This document shows positions 27,542 to 36,072 of a DNA stretch of 64,000 bases, one piece after another. The position numbers were made by a program, and so were the translations under genes. Source of the DNA: Anaerolineae bacterium (GTDB lineage Bacteria > Chloroflexota > Anaerolineae > Aggregatilineales > Phototrophicaceae); the NCBI GenBank assembly GCA_022822305.1, contig JAJEBY010000013.1, forward strand, positions 257,617 to 321,616, read 5' to 3'. The notes under the pieces are model-generated. The model was not told the origin of the DNA. It saw only the letters and a program-made list of their open reading frames with translations, and did no database searches. Within the stretch, counting starts at the first letter, position 1, and each line of letters begins with the position of its first letter.

Positions 27542-28675
27542 ATGACCGACGAGCCGCGCGATAACCAACAGCCCGCCGAGGACAATCGCGAAAGCGCAGC
27601 ATCGGCGATATTCGCGGCCATCATGCGCGAAGCCGCTGAGAAGGCGCGTCCCAACGACGCCCAGTCCGTCAAGCGCGACCTGAACGAAGACGAGTCACTT
27701 GATGAAGGAGAAGGGCCGACGCCGGCCGAGCCGACGGCGGACTCGGATGACGCGCTTGACCCTCCGCCTCGCGCCGCCGCCGTTGAGTATCAGCGCATCC
27801 GCCGCGTGAACCGGCAGCCCTGGCATCGGCGGCAGACCGCCAGGGGAACCGCGAGCGGATTCTTTCGGACGACTTTTGTCGTTTTGCTCAGCACAGGTTT
27901 GGTCGCGACGCTCCTTACATTCTTCACCAATCCCGAGTCGATCAATCCGGCTGTCGTGCAGGGGCTGGAGTTGGTCGAAGCGGATCTGCTCGCCAGCGCC
28001 GGCGCGGTTGTCACGGCGACTCCGGTGGCCACACCCAAGTGGAACTACCGCATCGGCATCATATCCGGACACCGTGGATCAGATTCAGGCGCCATCTGCA
28101 CCGATGGACGCGGTCGGGTGCTGCTGCAAGAGGTCGATATCAATTTCTCAGTCGCCACGCGAGTAGTAGCCAATCTCAAAGCCGAGAACTACACGGTCGA
28201 TCTGCTCGACGAGTCCGATCCCCGCATCGACAATTATCAAGCGGACGCCTTGGTATCCATCCACGCCAACACCTGCCAGGACTTTGGCGAGCTGGTCACC
28301 GGCTACATCATCGCCAAGCCGGAGGCGCGCCCGGATCATGGAGAGGATGCCTTCTTGCGTGAATGCGTCGCGCTCAATTACGGGGCTCTGGTTCCATTGC
28401 AGCGATCCTACAATCTGACCGACAACATGACCAATTATCACGTCTGGCGCATGATCCATCCGCTGACGCCGGGTGTCATCCTGGAGATGGGTTATATGCT
28501 GGCGGATCAAGAAATCCTGACCACGCAACATGATCTGCTGGCGCATGCCATCAGCAACGGCATTCGCTGCTTTCTGGAGGCTTCCGGCGCCGCGCAAGAC
28601 GCCCCAAGCGCCAATCGCAGCGCCGGTTATTTGGTGCCGGTCATGGTGACGCCGACGCCGTCCCGGCGCTATTAG
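27542..28675 (+). CDS. N-acetylmuramoyl-L-alanine amidase (Amidase_3), membrane-anchored
   Basis: 377 residues. A charged N-terminal cytoplasmic part of ~105 residues is followed by one membrane span (TTFVVLLSTGLVATLLTFF, 110-128) and a zinc amidase domain from about residue 169. Zinc ligands are H177 (SGHRGSDSGA), E197 (LQEVD) and H241 (SIHANT); the catalytic glutamate is E315 (ILEMGY). The enzyme cuts the bond between muramic acid and the stem peptide during cell division or wall turnover, outside the membrane. A TAGAAT at 27483-27488 is a likely -10 box. There is no wall-binding domain. The start has only a G-rich stretch upstream, so a slightly different start is possible. Confidence 0.9.
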   Translation: MTDEPRDNQQPAEDNRESAASAIFAAIMREAAEKARPNDAQSVKRDLNEDESLDEGEGPTPAEPTADSDDALDPPPRAAAVEYQRIRRVNRQPWHRRQTARGTASGFFRTTFVVLLSTGLVATLLTFFTNPESINPAVVQGLELVEADLLASAGAVVTATPVATPKWNYRIGIISGHRGSDSGAICTDGRGRVLLQEVDINFSVATRVVANLKAENYTVDLLDESDPRIDNYQADALVSIHANTCQDFGELVTGYIIAKPEARPDHGEDAFLRECVALNYGALVPLQRSYNLTDNMTNYHVWRMIHPLTPGVILEMGYMLADQEILTTQHDLLAHAISNGIRCFLEASGAAQDAPSANRSAGYLVPVMVTPTPSRRY

Positions 28676-28965
28676 CGTCTTATGGTGGGTTATTTCGCCC
28701 ACCTGAGGCTGGCCTGTACACTGCCTCCAACGGCAATGCGGGCGCGGTATTCTTCGCTATTCCGTCGACTTCAAGTAATTCTCTGTGCCTTGTTCTTCAA
28801 TGAATTTCCTTGCTCATGCAAGAAGCGAGTTTGATATCTTGTGTGAGCGCGGCCGGCGTTTTCGCTGCCGCCAAGCGGCTGTAATCTCTGTGGTTGTTTG
28901 CCTTGTGCAGAATTTGCCCTTAGAACCTAGTACTTGATATTGTCACGCTCGAGAATGTTCCCGAC
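28676..28965. other. Gene-free stretch between amidase and tRNA-Ser
   Basis: About 290 bases. A hairpin GGTGGG / CCCACC (28684-28703, 8-base loop) follows the amidase stop but lacks a T run. I see no other structure and no coding region with a ribosome site. Confidence 0.5.
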
Positions 28966-28994
28966 TTGGAATTTCGCCGCCGAGCGGCTATAAT
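28966..28994 (+). promoter_or_regulatory. Promoter of tRNA-Ser
   Basis: TTGGAA at 28966-28971 and TATAAT at 28989-28994 with a 17-base spacer, a full sigma70-type promoter. The tRNA begins 34 bases after the -10 box. Confidence 0.8.
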
Positions 28995-29028
28995 GATTGT
29001 GGAATGCTGAACTGTCGCAGCGAATCAT

Positions 29029-29112
29029 GGAGAAGTCGCATAGAGGCCTAGTGCGTCCGCTTGGAAAGCGGATACGGGAAACCGTACGTGGGTTCGAATC
29101 CCACCTTCTCCG
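29029..29112 (+). tRNA. tRNA-Ser (anticodon GGA)
   Basis: 84 bases. Acceptor arms GGAGAAG (29029-29035) and CTTCTCC (29105-29111) pair fully; G73 is at 29112. The anticodon loop TTGGAAA gives GGA at 29063-29065, the T arm is GTGGG-TTCGAAT-CCCAC, and the long variable arm (ACGGGAAACCGT) is the class II feature of serine tRNAs. It reads UCC and UCU. CCA is not encoded. A strong terminator follows. Confidence 0.95.
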
Positions 29113-29118
29113 TCGCCG

Positions 29119-29148
29119 AAAAGAACACCATGTGTTCTTTTTTCTTTT
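29119..29148 (+). terminator. Intrinsic terminator of tRNA-Ser
   Basis: Ten-base stem (29119-29128 with 29132-29141) around a CAT loop, then TTCTTTT. Confidence 0.85.
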
Positions 29149-29175
29149 GTGAATATAGCCTTTGGATAGATCTTT

Positions 29176-31878
29176 GTGAGTTCCCGCGCGCCCTCCGAAG
29201 AACTGATAACGTTGCGCGTCAACGGCGAGAGCCATACGCTTTCGCTCGATCCGCGGACGCCCTTGCTTTATGCGCTGCGCAACGATCTGGGGCTGAAGGG
29301 ACCCAAGTACGGCTGCGGCGTTGAACAATGCGGCGCCTGCAAGGTGCTGATCGATGGCGCAGATGCGCCTTCCTGTCAGCTGGCGGTTGAGCAGATCGCC
29401 GGCCTTGAAATCACCACCGTCGAGGGGCTGGGAAATGCCGAGAATCCCCATCCCTTGCAAGCGACCTTCCGTGAAGAACAAGCGGCGCAATGTGGCTTCT
29501 GCAGCGCCGGCATGATCATCGGCGCGCAAGGATTGCTCAACCGCGCGCGCTATCCAAGCGACGAAGAGATTCGCGCTGCGCTGGAGAATAACCTCTGTCG
29601 CTGCGGCGTCTACGATCGTGTGCGTCGCGCGATCAAATTGCGCATCGGCCGACCGGATGCCAGTCCCATCCACACCCTGATTCAGCCTGAGCCAGTCGAT
29701 GCGACCGATGTCCAGGCGCAGTTTTCGCCATCGCTGCGCGCGCATCCTGATCTCGACGAATGGCTGCGCATTAATGATGACGGCACGATCATGATTTTCA
29801 GCGGTAAAGTCGAATTGGGGCAGGGCCTCAAGACCGCGCTGGCGCAGATCGCTGCCGACGAGCTGGATGTCGCGCTGGAGCGTATTCGCGTGGTCATGGG
29901 CGATACCGAGCGCACGCCCGACGAAGGCGGCACCACCGGCAGTCGCTCGCTCGAAACCAGCGGGCTGGCCATTCGACAGGCGGCGGCGGAAGCGCGCGCG
30001 GCCTTGCTCGAGCTGGCTTTCGAGCAGCTGGAATCGCTCTCGCCGGCGTCCGAATTGCGGGTGCGCAATGGTATGGTCAGCGATCCGCGCAGCGGGCGTC
30101 AGGTCAGCTACTGGGACTTGATGGCGGGAAAACGCTTCCATCGTCATGTGAGCGGAAGCGCCGCGCCCAAGGCATCGGACCAGCGGCGGCTGGTGGGCGA
30201 ATCCGCCGCGCGCCTCGATCTGCTCGACAAGTTTTGCGGTGGCATCAGTTATGTGCACGATCTGGAATTGCCCGGCTTGCTGCACGCGCGCGTCTTGCGT
30301 CCGCCGGGCTATCATGCCCAATTGCTAGAATTTGACGCCGCCGAAATTGAAGCCATGCCGGGCGTCGTCAAGGCGGTGATCGACGGCCAGTTCATCGCCG
30401 TGGCGGCGGAACGCGAGGAGCAGGCGGTTTGGGCTTGCGAAAAGGCGGCTGAAATCGCGCGCTGGCGATTCACAAAGCCATTGCCAGACCAACATAGTAT
30501 CTTCGATGACCTTCTGCAGAAACCAGCCCAGTCGCAAGCGATCGTCGATGGCGTCGCCGTCGATATTGCAAATGGGGCGCTTGACCCGCTGCCGCGAACT
30601 GCCTCGGCGCGCGCGGCGACCTATCGGCGTCCGTTTCAGATGCATGCCTCTCTGGGGCCATCAGCCGCGCTCGCGCTCTGGGAAGATGACATGTTGACCG
30701 TTTGGTCGCATTCGCAGGCGCCCTTCACCTTGCGAGTTGCGCTGGCGCAGGCGCTGCGCATCGACGCATGCGCGATCCGCGTGATTCACGCCGAAGGCGC
30801 CGGCTGCTACGGGCACAACGGCGCCGATGATGTCGCGCTGGATGCGGCGCTGGTTGCCCGGGCGCTGCCGGGCCGGCCGATCATGATGAAATGGCGCCGC
30901 GCCGATGAACACGCTTGGGAACCCTATGGCTCGGCCATGCTGATGCGACTGGGCGCGAGCCTCGATGCGGTGGGAGACATTGCCGAGTGGCGCGGTGACA
31001 TCTGGAGCTACGGCCATTCCACGCGGCCGGCGTTGAATCTGGAGACATCCGGGCTGCTGGCGTCCTGGCATTTGCGACAGCCCTTCGCGCCGCAGATTGC
31101 AAAGCCGATGGGCGGCTATCATGCCGGCGCGCATCGCAATGCCGACCCCATTTACGACCTTCCCATGAAGCGCATCTTTCGCCACGCTGTTGAGGATAGT
31201 CCGCTGCGCGTCTCCGCCTTGCGCAGCCTGGGCGCCTACGCCAATGTATTCGCCATCGAATCCTTCATGGACGAATTGGCGGCGGCGGCAGAACGCGACC
31301 CGCTGGATTTCCGCTTGCGCCATCTGGGCGATGAACGGGCGCGCGCAGTCTTACTGGCGGCGGCGGATCACGTCGACTGGCGTTCGCGGGGCAATTCGAC
31401 TTCGGCCGACTGCGGCTGGGGGATGGCGCTGGCGCAATACAAAAATCTGCAGTGCTATACGGCCATAGTCGTCAAGCTCCGCGTCGATCGCGAAAGCGGC
31501 GAGATACAATTTGAGCGCGCAGTGATTGCGGCCGACGCCGGCCAAGTGGTCAATCCGGATGGCTTGAGCAACCAGCTCGAAGGCGGATTCGTTCAGGCGG
31601 CGAGTTGGACGCTGCACGAAGCGGTCACTTTCGACGCGCGGGGCATAACCAGCCTGGATTGGGAGAGTTATCCTATCTTGAGCTTCCCCCAGGCGCCGGT
31701 CATCGAGACGCTGATCCTCAATCGACCGGAAATGCCCTTCCTGGGCGCGGGAGAAGCGTCACAGAATCCGACGCCGGCCGCCATCGCCAACGCCATTTAT
31801 GCTGCAACGGGAGTGCGTATGCGTGAAATTCCGTTCACGCCGGAGAAGATCAAGGCTGCGCTCGCAGCTGACAATTGA
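29176..31878 (+). CDS. Single-chain molybdenum hydroxylase (2Fe-2S plus molybdopterin domains)
   Basis: 900 residues joining two subunits that are usually separate. Residues ~10-165 are the iron-sulfur subunit: CGVEQCGACKVLIDG for the plant-type cluster and CGFC with CRCG for the second cluster. From about residue 190 follows a molybdopterin subunit of the isoquinoline 1-oxidoreductase / nicotinate dehydrogenase (IorB) type: FSGKVELGQGLKTALAQ, GGTTGSRSLETSG, and the C-terminal FLGAGEASQNP with the catalytic glutamate. There is no FAD domain and no C-terminal cytochrome c. These enzymes hydroxylate N-heterocycles or aldehydes with water. Start is GTG at 29176 with a weak ribosome site. It precedes the sulfatase gene by 11 bases. 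Substrate and electron acceptor unknown. Confidence 0.88.
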   Translation: MSSRAPSEELITLRVNGESHTLSLDPRTPLLYALRNDLGLKGPKYGCGVEQCGACKVLIDGADAPSCQLAVEQIAGLEITTVEGLGNAENPHPLQATFREEQAAQCGFCSAGMIIGAQGLLNRARYPSDEEIRAALENNLCRCGVYDRVRRAIKLRIGRPDASPIHTLIQPEPVDATDVQAQFSPSLRAHPDLDEWLRINDDGTIMIFSGKVELGQGLKTALAQIAADELDVALERIRVVMGDTERTPDEGGTTGSRSLETSGLAIRQAAAEARAALLELAFEQLESLSPASELRVRNGMVSDPRSGRQVSYWDLMAGKRFHRHVSGSAAPKASDQRRLVGESAARLDLLDKFCGGISYVHDLELPGLLHARVLRPPGYHAQLLEFDAAEIEAMPGVVKAVIDGQFIAVAAEREEQAVWACEKAAEIARWRFTKPLPDQHSIFDDLLQKPAQSQAIVDGVAVDIANGALDPLPRTASARAATYRRPFQMHASLGPSAALALWEDDMLTVWSHSQAPFTLRVALAQALRIDACAIRVIHAEGAGCYGHNGADDVALDAALVARALPGRPIMMKWRRADEHAWEPYGSAMLMRLGASLDAVGDIAEWRGDIWSYGHSTRPALNLETSGLLASWHLRQPFAPQIAKPMGGYHAGAHRNADPIYDLPMKRIFRHAVEDSPLRVSALRSLGAYANVFAIESFMDELAAAAERDPLDFRLRHLGDERARAVLLAAADHVDWRSRGNSTSADCGWGMALAQYKNLQCYTAIVVKLRVDRESGEIQFERAVIAADAGQVVNPDGLSNQLEGGFVQAASWTLHEAVTFDARGITSLDWESYPILSFPQAPVIETLILNRPEMPFLGAGEASQNPTPAAIANAIYAATGVRMREIPFTPEKIKAALAADN

Positions 31879-31889
31879 GGGAAAGACCG

Positions 31890-33311
31890 ATGCCCGACCA
31901 ACGCCCCAATTTTCTGTTCATCATGGCGGATGACCATGCCTCGCACGCCATGAGTTGTTACGGCAGCCGCATCAATGCCACGCCCAATCTCGATCGCATC
32001 GCGGACGACGGCATGCGCTTCGACAACTGCTTCTGCACCAACTCGATCTGCACGCCCAGCCGCGCCGCCATCCTCACCGGCAGCTACAATCACGTCAATG
32101 GCGTCACCACCCTGGATACGCCCATGGACAACAGCCTGCCGACCTTCGTCAAAGACCTGCGCGCGGACGGCTATCAGACCGGCATCTTTGGCAAATGGCA
32201 TTTGGGGCAGGGTCCCGCCCATGAACCCAGCGGTTTTGATGAATGGGCGGTACTGCCCGGGCAAGGTTTGTATCACAATCCCTCGTTCATCTTCCCGACA
32301 AACAAGGGATCGGAACGCCGCCCGGTAAAGGGTTACGTGACCGATATCATCACCGATATGAGCCTCGATTTCCTGCGCCGGCGCGAGGGCGACCGCCCCT
32401 TCTTCCTGATGTGCCATCACAAGGCGCCGCATCGCCATTGGGAGCCGGACGACAAACACGCGCACCTGTTTCTGAACCAAGATGTGCCGGAGCCGGAGAC
32501 GCTCTACGATGATTATGCCAATCGCGCCTCCGCCGCGTCAGCCGCCGAAATGCGCCTGGGCACACATATGATTCCGCTGGATACCAAAACTGAAATCCCG
32601 CGCGACCTGCCGGAAATGGAGCTGCGCAAGTGGGCGTATCAGCGCTACATCAAAGACTATCTGCGCGTGGTGGCGAGCATCGACGACAATGTCGGACGCC
32701 TGCTCGATTATCTGGACGATCACGGTCTGCGCGAGAATACGGTGGTGGTCTATACCTCCGATCAAGGCTTCTTCCTGGGCGATCATGGCTGGTACGACAA
32801 GCGCTTCATGTACGAAGAATCGCTGAAGATGCCCTACATCATGCGCTATCCGGACGGCATCGCCGCCGGCAGCGTCAATCGCGATATGATCCTCAATGTC
32901 GATTTCGCGCCGACCTACCTCGAACTGGCTGGTCTGCCCGCGCCCGATCACTGTCAAGGGCGCAGCTTCGCGCCGCAGCTGCGCGGCGAGACTCCGGACG
33001 ACTGGCGCGAGTCGATGTATTACCGCTATTGGATGCACAAGGCGCAACACAATGTCTACGCGCATTATGGCATCCGCACCCGGCGCTACAAGCTCATTTA
33101 CTATTATGCCGACGCGCTGGGACAGGCCGGCGCCATTGATGAGCCTTACGCGCCGGAATGGGAGCTTTTTGATTTGGAACGGGATCCCTACGAACTGAAC
33201 AATGTGATTGATGATCCGGACTATGCCGAACGCGTAATTGAGCTGAAAGCCGAGCTGCACCGCTTGCAAGCGGAAGTTGGCGACGAGCGCTATCATCTCG
33301 ATGTAGATTAG
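31890..33311 (+). CDS. Sulfatase (Cys-type, alkaline-phosphatase superfamily)
   Basis: 473 residues. The formylglycine site is C54 in CTPSRAAILTG, the C-x-P-S-R form that needs oxidation by a maturase. Metal ligands D14 and D15 are in MADDH, and the second metal site is in YTSDQGFFLGDHGWYDK. No signal peptide is evident, so the enzyme is probably cytoplasmic. It removes sulfate from a sugar or another ester. The ATG at 31890 has GAGGGA upstream and is preferred over the in-frame TTG at 31875. The gene sits 11 bases after the molybdenum hydroxylase, so they form one transcript. No maturase is in this window. Confidence 0.9.
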   Translation: MPDQRPNFLFIMADDHASHAMSCYGSRINATPNLDRIADDGMRFDNCFCTNSICTPSRAAILTGSYNHVNGVTTLDTPMDNSLPTFVKDLRADGYQTGIFGKWHLGQGPAHEPSGFDEWAVLPGQGLYHNPSFIFPTNKGSERRPVKGYVTDIITDMSLDFLRRREGDRPFFLMCHHKAPHRHWEPDDKHAHLFLNQDVPEPETLYDDYANRASAASAAEMRLGTHMIPLDTKTEIPRDLPEMELRKWAYQRYIKDYLRVVASIDDNVGRLLDYLDDHGLRENTVVVYTSDQGFFLGDHGWYDKRFMYEESLKMPYIMRYPDGIAAGSVNRDMILNVDFAPTYLELAGLPAPDHCQGRSFAPQLRGETPDDWRESMYYRYWMHKAQHNVYAHYGIRTRRYKLIYYYADALGQAGAIDEPYAPEWELFDLERDPYELNNVIDDPDYAERVIELKAELHRLQAEVGDERYHLDVD

Positions 33312-33340
33312 CGTGCTGCGATTGCAAACGACGAGACACT

Positions 33341-33393
33341 CCGGCGTTTGGAGGAAGTCCTCTGTGCCCGCTGTGTTCTCGGTGGTTAACATT
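33341..33393. repeat. Intergenic element of the ACCACAGAGAACACAGAG type
   Basis: The minus strand reads AACCACCGAGAACACAGCGG then GCACAGAGGA. This purine-rich (ACAGAG)n-like phrase resembles a class of intergenic sequences that I recall from many environmental genomes. It lies between the convergent sulfatase and BNR genes; nothing else is seen in 33312-33428. Confidence 0.35.
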
Positions 33394-33428
33394 TCGCATG
33401 GCGCCAGGCAAGCGCGGATGTGACGGGA

Positions 33429-34334
33429 TCAAAGCGTCACGCGCCGCACGCTGCCGTCGGCCAGGCCCAGCAAGAGCGATTCATTTCGCCCGGCCGCGAC
33501 AACATGCACGTCCGCCGCCGCAATTTCACGCCAGACGCCGTCATCCCCCGACACGTAAGCGCTCTCATCGATTTGCGCGGCAAGCCGCAAATTGCCATCG
33601 GCGGCGGTCAGCGCGACCACCGCGTTTAACTCGCCAGCGGGCGCATTCAGCCGCTGCCAACTCGCGCCGCCATCGCTAGAACGCAGCAGACCATGCGCTT
33701 CGGCGCCGGCGAAAACTGTGCTGTCGATGTTGTATTGAGGTGATAGGGCAAGACTCAGCACAGTTTCATCGCCCCTCGGCATGGGCAAATCGCGCCAGAA
33801 ACGGCCGCCGTTTTCGCTGCGGTAGATGCCGCTGCTCGTGCCGACAAAAGCCAGTTTATCTTCGGCGAAGCGCGGCGACAGCGCCAGGCAAAAGACATTG
33901 TGATCGAAAAGCCCGAAATTGAAGGCGCGCCAGCTGCGTCCGCCATCCTCGGAACGAAACACTCCATCCTCAAAAGCGCCGGCCAGTGCGATGCCATCGG
34001 TTGTGAATGACGGCGACAGCGCCAGGCAAGTGACCAGCGGCGGCGGCGAGCGGAAGGGCAGGGCTTCCCAATGCTCCCCGCCGTCGATGCTGCGGGCGAC
34101 GCCGCCATTGATGCCGGCGACGATTATCCCGTCGGCATCATAATCCGGGGACAGCGCCACAGCCATCGTCGCCACCGCTTGATCCGGCTGCCAGGATTGA
34201 TAGAGATTGCGCCCAACCCCGTCTTCGCGCTTGTGGCGATAAAGACCGCTTTGCCGCGCGACGTACAGGGCTGACATACTTTCGACCACGGCGTGGGTTC
34301 GATCAGCTGCGACAGTATGATCTCGCTCGCTCAT
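33429..34334 (-). CDS. BNR/sialidase-like beta-propeller protein
   Basis: 301 residues, no signal peptide. At least five repeated blades carry the Asp-box (BNR) pattern S-x-D-G-G-x-x-W (SIDGGEHWEAL, SEDGGRSWRAF, SENGGRFWRDL, SSDGGASWQRL), each preceded by LALSP. The fold is that of sialidases and of the YCF48/HCF136 propellers; the sialidase catalytic residues are not visible, so it is probably a binding scaffold. It is translated right after the GroEL-like gene: that gene's TGA ends one base before this ATG. The tight coupling suggests the two products work together. I infer a cytoplasmic partner of the chaperonin paralogue. Confidence 0.8.
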   Translation of the reverse strand: MSERDHTVAADRTHAVVESMSALYVARQSGLYRHKREDGVGRNLYQSWQPDQAVATMAVALSPDYDADGIIVAGINGGVARSIDGGEHWEALPFRSPPPLVTCLALSPSFTTDGIALAGAFEDGVFRSEDGGRSWRAFNFGLFDHNVFCLALSPRFAEDKLAFVGTSSGIYRSENGGRFWRDLPMPRGDETVLSLALSPQYNIDSTVFAGAEAHGLLRSSDGGASWQRLNAPAGELNAVVALTAADGNLRLAAQIDESAYVSGDDGVWREIAAADVHVVAAGRNESLLLGLADGSVRRVTL

Positions 34335-34335
34335 G

Positions 34336-35943
34336 TCACGGATCCGTCATGATTTCCGGTTCGCGGTGCAACACCATCACGTCGATCGTCAGGGCCAGCG
34401 CCGCGCTGGTGACCGCTCGCTGCAGCGCCTCCGCCTGCACCTGCGCCACATCCCAGATACCCGCTTGAGCCAGGTCTGCGATGTCGCCGCGCATGACGTC
34501 GTATCCGCAGCATTCGCTTGTTTCCCGCAGGCGAGCCAGGACCTCACCGGGTTCAACGCCGGCGTTTTCCAACAGGGTGCGGATCGGCGCCGTTAGCGCT
34601 CGCGCTAGCATCTGCCGCGCCGCTCGCGCTTCCATTTCCTCATCGCTCGCGTGATCCGCCAGCAGCCACTCGCTCAAGCGCAGCAGCGATACGCCGCCGC
34701 CGATGACGACCCCGCCTTCCAACGCCCCGCGCAGCGCGCGAACCGTCCGCTCGGCTTGGTCGCGGCGGCTCCTGATCTCGTCCTCGGCGATGCCGCCGAC
34801 TCGCACCGTCGCCAAGCCTCCCTGCAGCTTGCCCAAGCGGTCGAGCAGGCGGACATTATTGTCGCTGTCTACAGCTTGAGCGTAAGCGCGGCGCAAGCGC
34901 TGCGCATGCGTTCTGATCTGGAGCGGATCGCCTTTGCCGCTAGCGAAACCGAAGTTGCTGTCATCGGCCCAGACCCAGCGCGCGCGGCCGAAGTCGTCAA
35001 GCGTCACATCGGCTAAGGACTGCCCGGCCGCATCCAAAACCGGCTGCGCGCCGGTCAAGATGCCGATATCCTGATAACTCTGATTAAAATCGTCAATCTT
35101 CTGATGATCGAGTTTGACGGCGATTGTCCGCAGCTTCTCTCGGACTCGTTCCTCCATCAGTACGCCGATGCCGACATCCGAGATAGACTTGACGATCAGC
35201 AGCAAATCGGTGATGCCCTTGCGCAGCGCCAATTGCAGCAGCGGCACCAGGTCGCGGCCTTCCTCGATATCCATATCTGTAATCAGGATGGCGGCGTCTT
35301 CCATCTCGGCCAGTTGTCGGCCGTCGACGCGCAGCATTGTTTTGGAGAGCGCGCCGCCCGGCCAGTAGGCGCCATCGACAAATTCGTGCTCGATGCCGCG
35401 TCCATGCCCGGCGCGGACATCGACCTGGCCGTGCTGCCCGACCGTATCGATGACTTCGGCCAGCGCCGCCGCCATTTCCTCATCGTAACAGACGGCGAAT
35501 GCGATGTCCCGCAACTGTGATTGGCCGGTCAGAATGCGGGCGTTCAACAGCAATCGCCGCCGGAGCTCCGGCAACCACGCCATCAAATGCGACCGCAGCC
35601 GCATGGCGTTAGCGCCCGCGGCGATGAAGCGCAGTCCTTCGTTGAAGGTGGCGTGATAGATGACGGCTGCAGTGGCGGCGCCGTCGCCGACCTCTTGATG
35701 CGCCTGCCACAGCACCTGCCGCAGCAGCATAGCGCCGACATCGTCTTCGCGGTCGGGCAGCGCAATCAGGCGCCGGGCGATCACGCCGCCGTCGTCCAGC
35801 AATTCGAGCCGGTTCTGATTGCGGGCGACGGGTGGGCGGGGCAGGGGACCAAGCGTGGGGGCAATCGCCTTGACCAGTGTATCGACGCCGCGGCTGATGG
35901 CTTCGCGCGTCCGGGGCTGCTCAACGACTTTGGGTTTTGGCAT
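34336..35943 (-). CDS. Divergent GroEL/Cpn60 paralogue lacking the catalytic Asp
   Basis: 535 residues, full GroEL length and gapless over most of the E. coli protein. D51 (GroEL D52) and D87 in VGDGAATAAV are kept, but the GDGTTT loop is GDGAAT. The ATPase base, D398 in GroEL (RVEDALHATR), is R399 here (QAERTVRALR), next to a well-kept GVVIGGGVSLLRL. The nucleotide loop after TLGP is also altered and no GGM tail exists. ATP turnover is therefore doubtful. No groES is nearby. The BNR propeller gene follows with a one-base gap. A TG-T-TATGCT box stands at 36023-36031. Probably a special-purpose paralogue beside a normal GroEL elsewhere. Confidence 0.85.
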   Translation of the reverse strand: MPKPKVVEQPRTREAISRGVDTLVKAIAPTLGPLPRPPVARNQNRLELLDDGGVIARRLIALPDREDDVGAMLLRQVLWQAHQEVGDGAATAAVIYHATFNEGLRFIAAGANAMRLRSHLMAWLPELRRRLLLNARILTGQSQLRDIAFAVCYDEEMAAALAEVIDTVGQHGQVDVRAGHGRGIEHEFVDGAYWPGGALSKTMLRVDGRQLAEMEDAAILITDMDIEEGRDLVPLLQLALRKGITDLLLIVKSISDVGIGVLMEERVREKLRTIAVKLDHQKIDDFNQSYQDIGILTGAQPVLDAAGQSLADVTLDDFGRARWVWADDSNFGFASGKGDPLQIRTHAQRLRRAYAQAVDSDNNVRLLDRLGKLQGGLATVRVGGIAEDEIRSRRDQAERTVRALRGALEGGVVIGGGVSLLRLSEWLLADHASDEEMEARAARQMLARALTAPIRTLLENAGVEPGEVLARLRETSECCGYDVMRGDIADLAQAGIWDVAQVQAEALQRAVTSAALALTIDVMVLHREPEIMTDP

Positions 35944-36022
35944 GGTGTGGCTACGAATCGGTCACGTTTGATCGCGGAGCGGCTGAACCAGGGCACTGCG
36001 CCGCGCGCCGCCTCGACAAGCT

Positions 36023-36031
36023 AGCATAACA
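36023..36031 (-). promoter_or_regulatory. Possible extended -10 promoter of the GroEL-like gene
   Basis: Minus strand TG-T-TATGCT, 80 bases before the ATG at 35943. No CIRCE-type inverted repeat (TTAGCACTC) is seen, so HrcA control is unlikely. Confidence 0.35.
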
Positions 36032-36072
36032 CAGGAGCATCAGACCGCCAAAGTCTCGCGAACCGCATGAAA

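Noticed and set aside
29025..29222. Minus-strand open frame containing GGIRTHVRFPVSAFQADAL
   Set aside because: This is the well-known false peptide from reading the antisense of tRNA-Ser.
28927..30321. 464-residue minus-strand open frame
   Set aside because: It spans tRNA-Ser and the iron-sulfur domain of the molybdenum hydroxylase; no family features.
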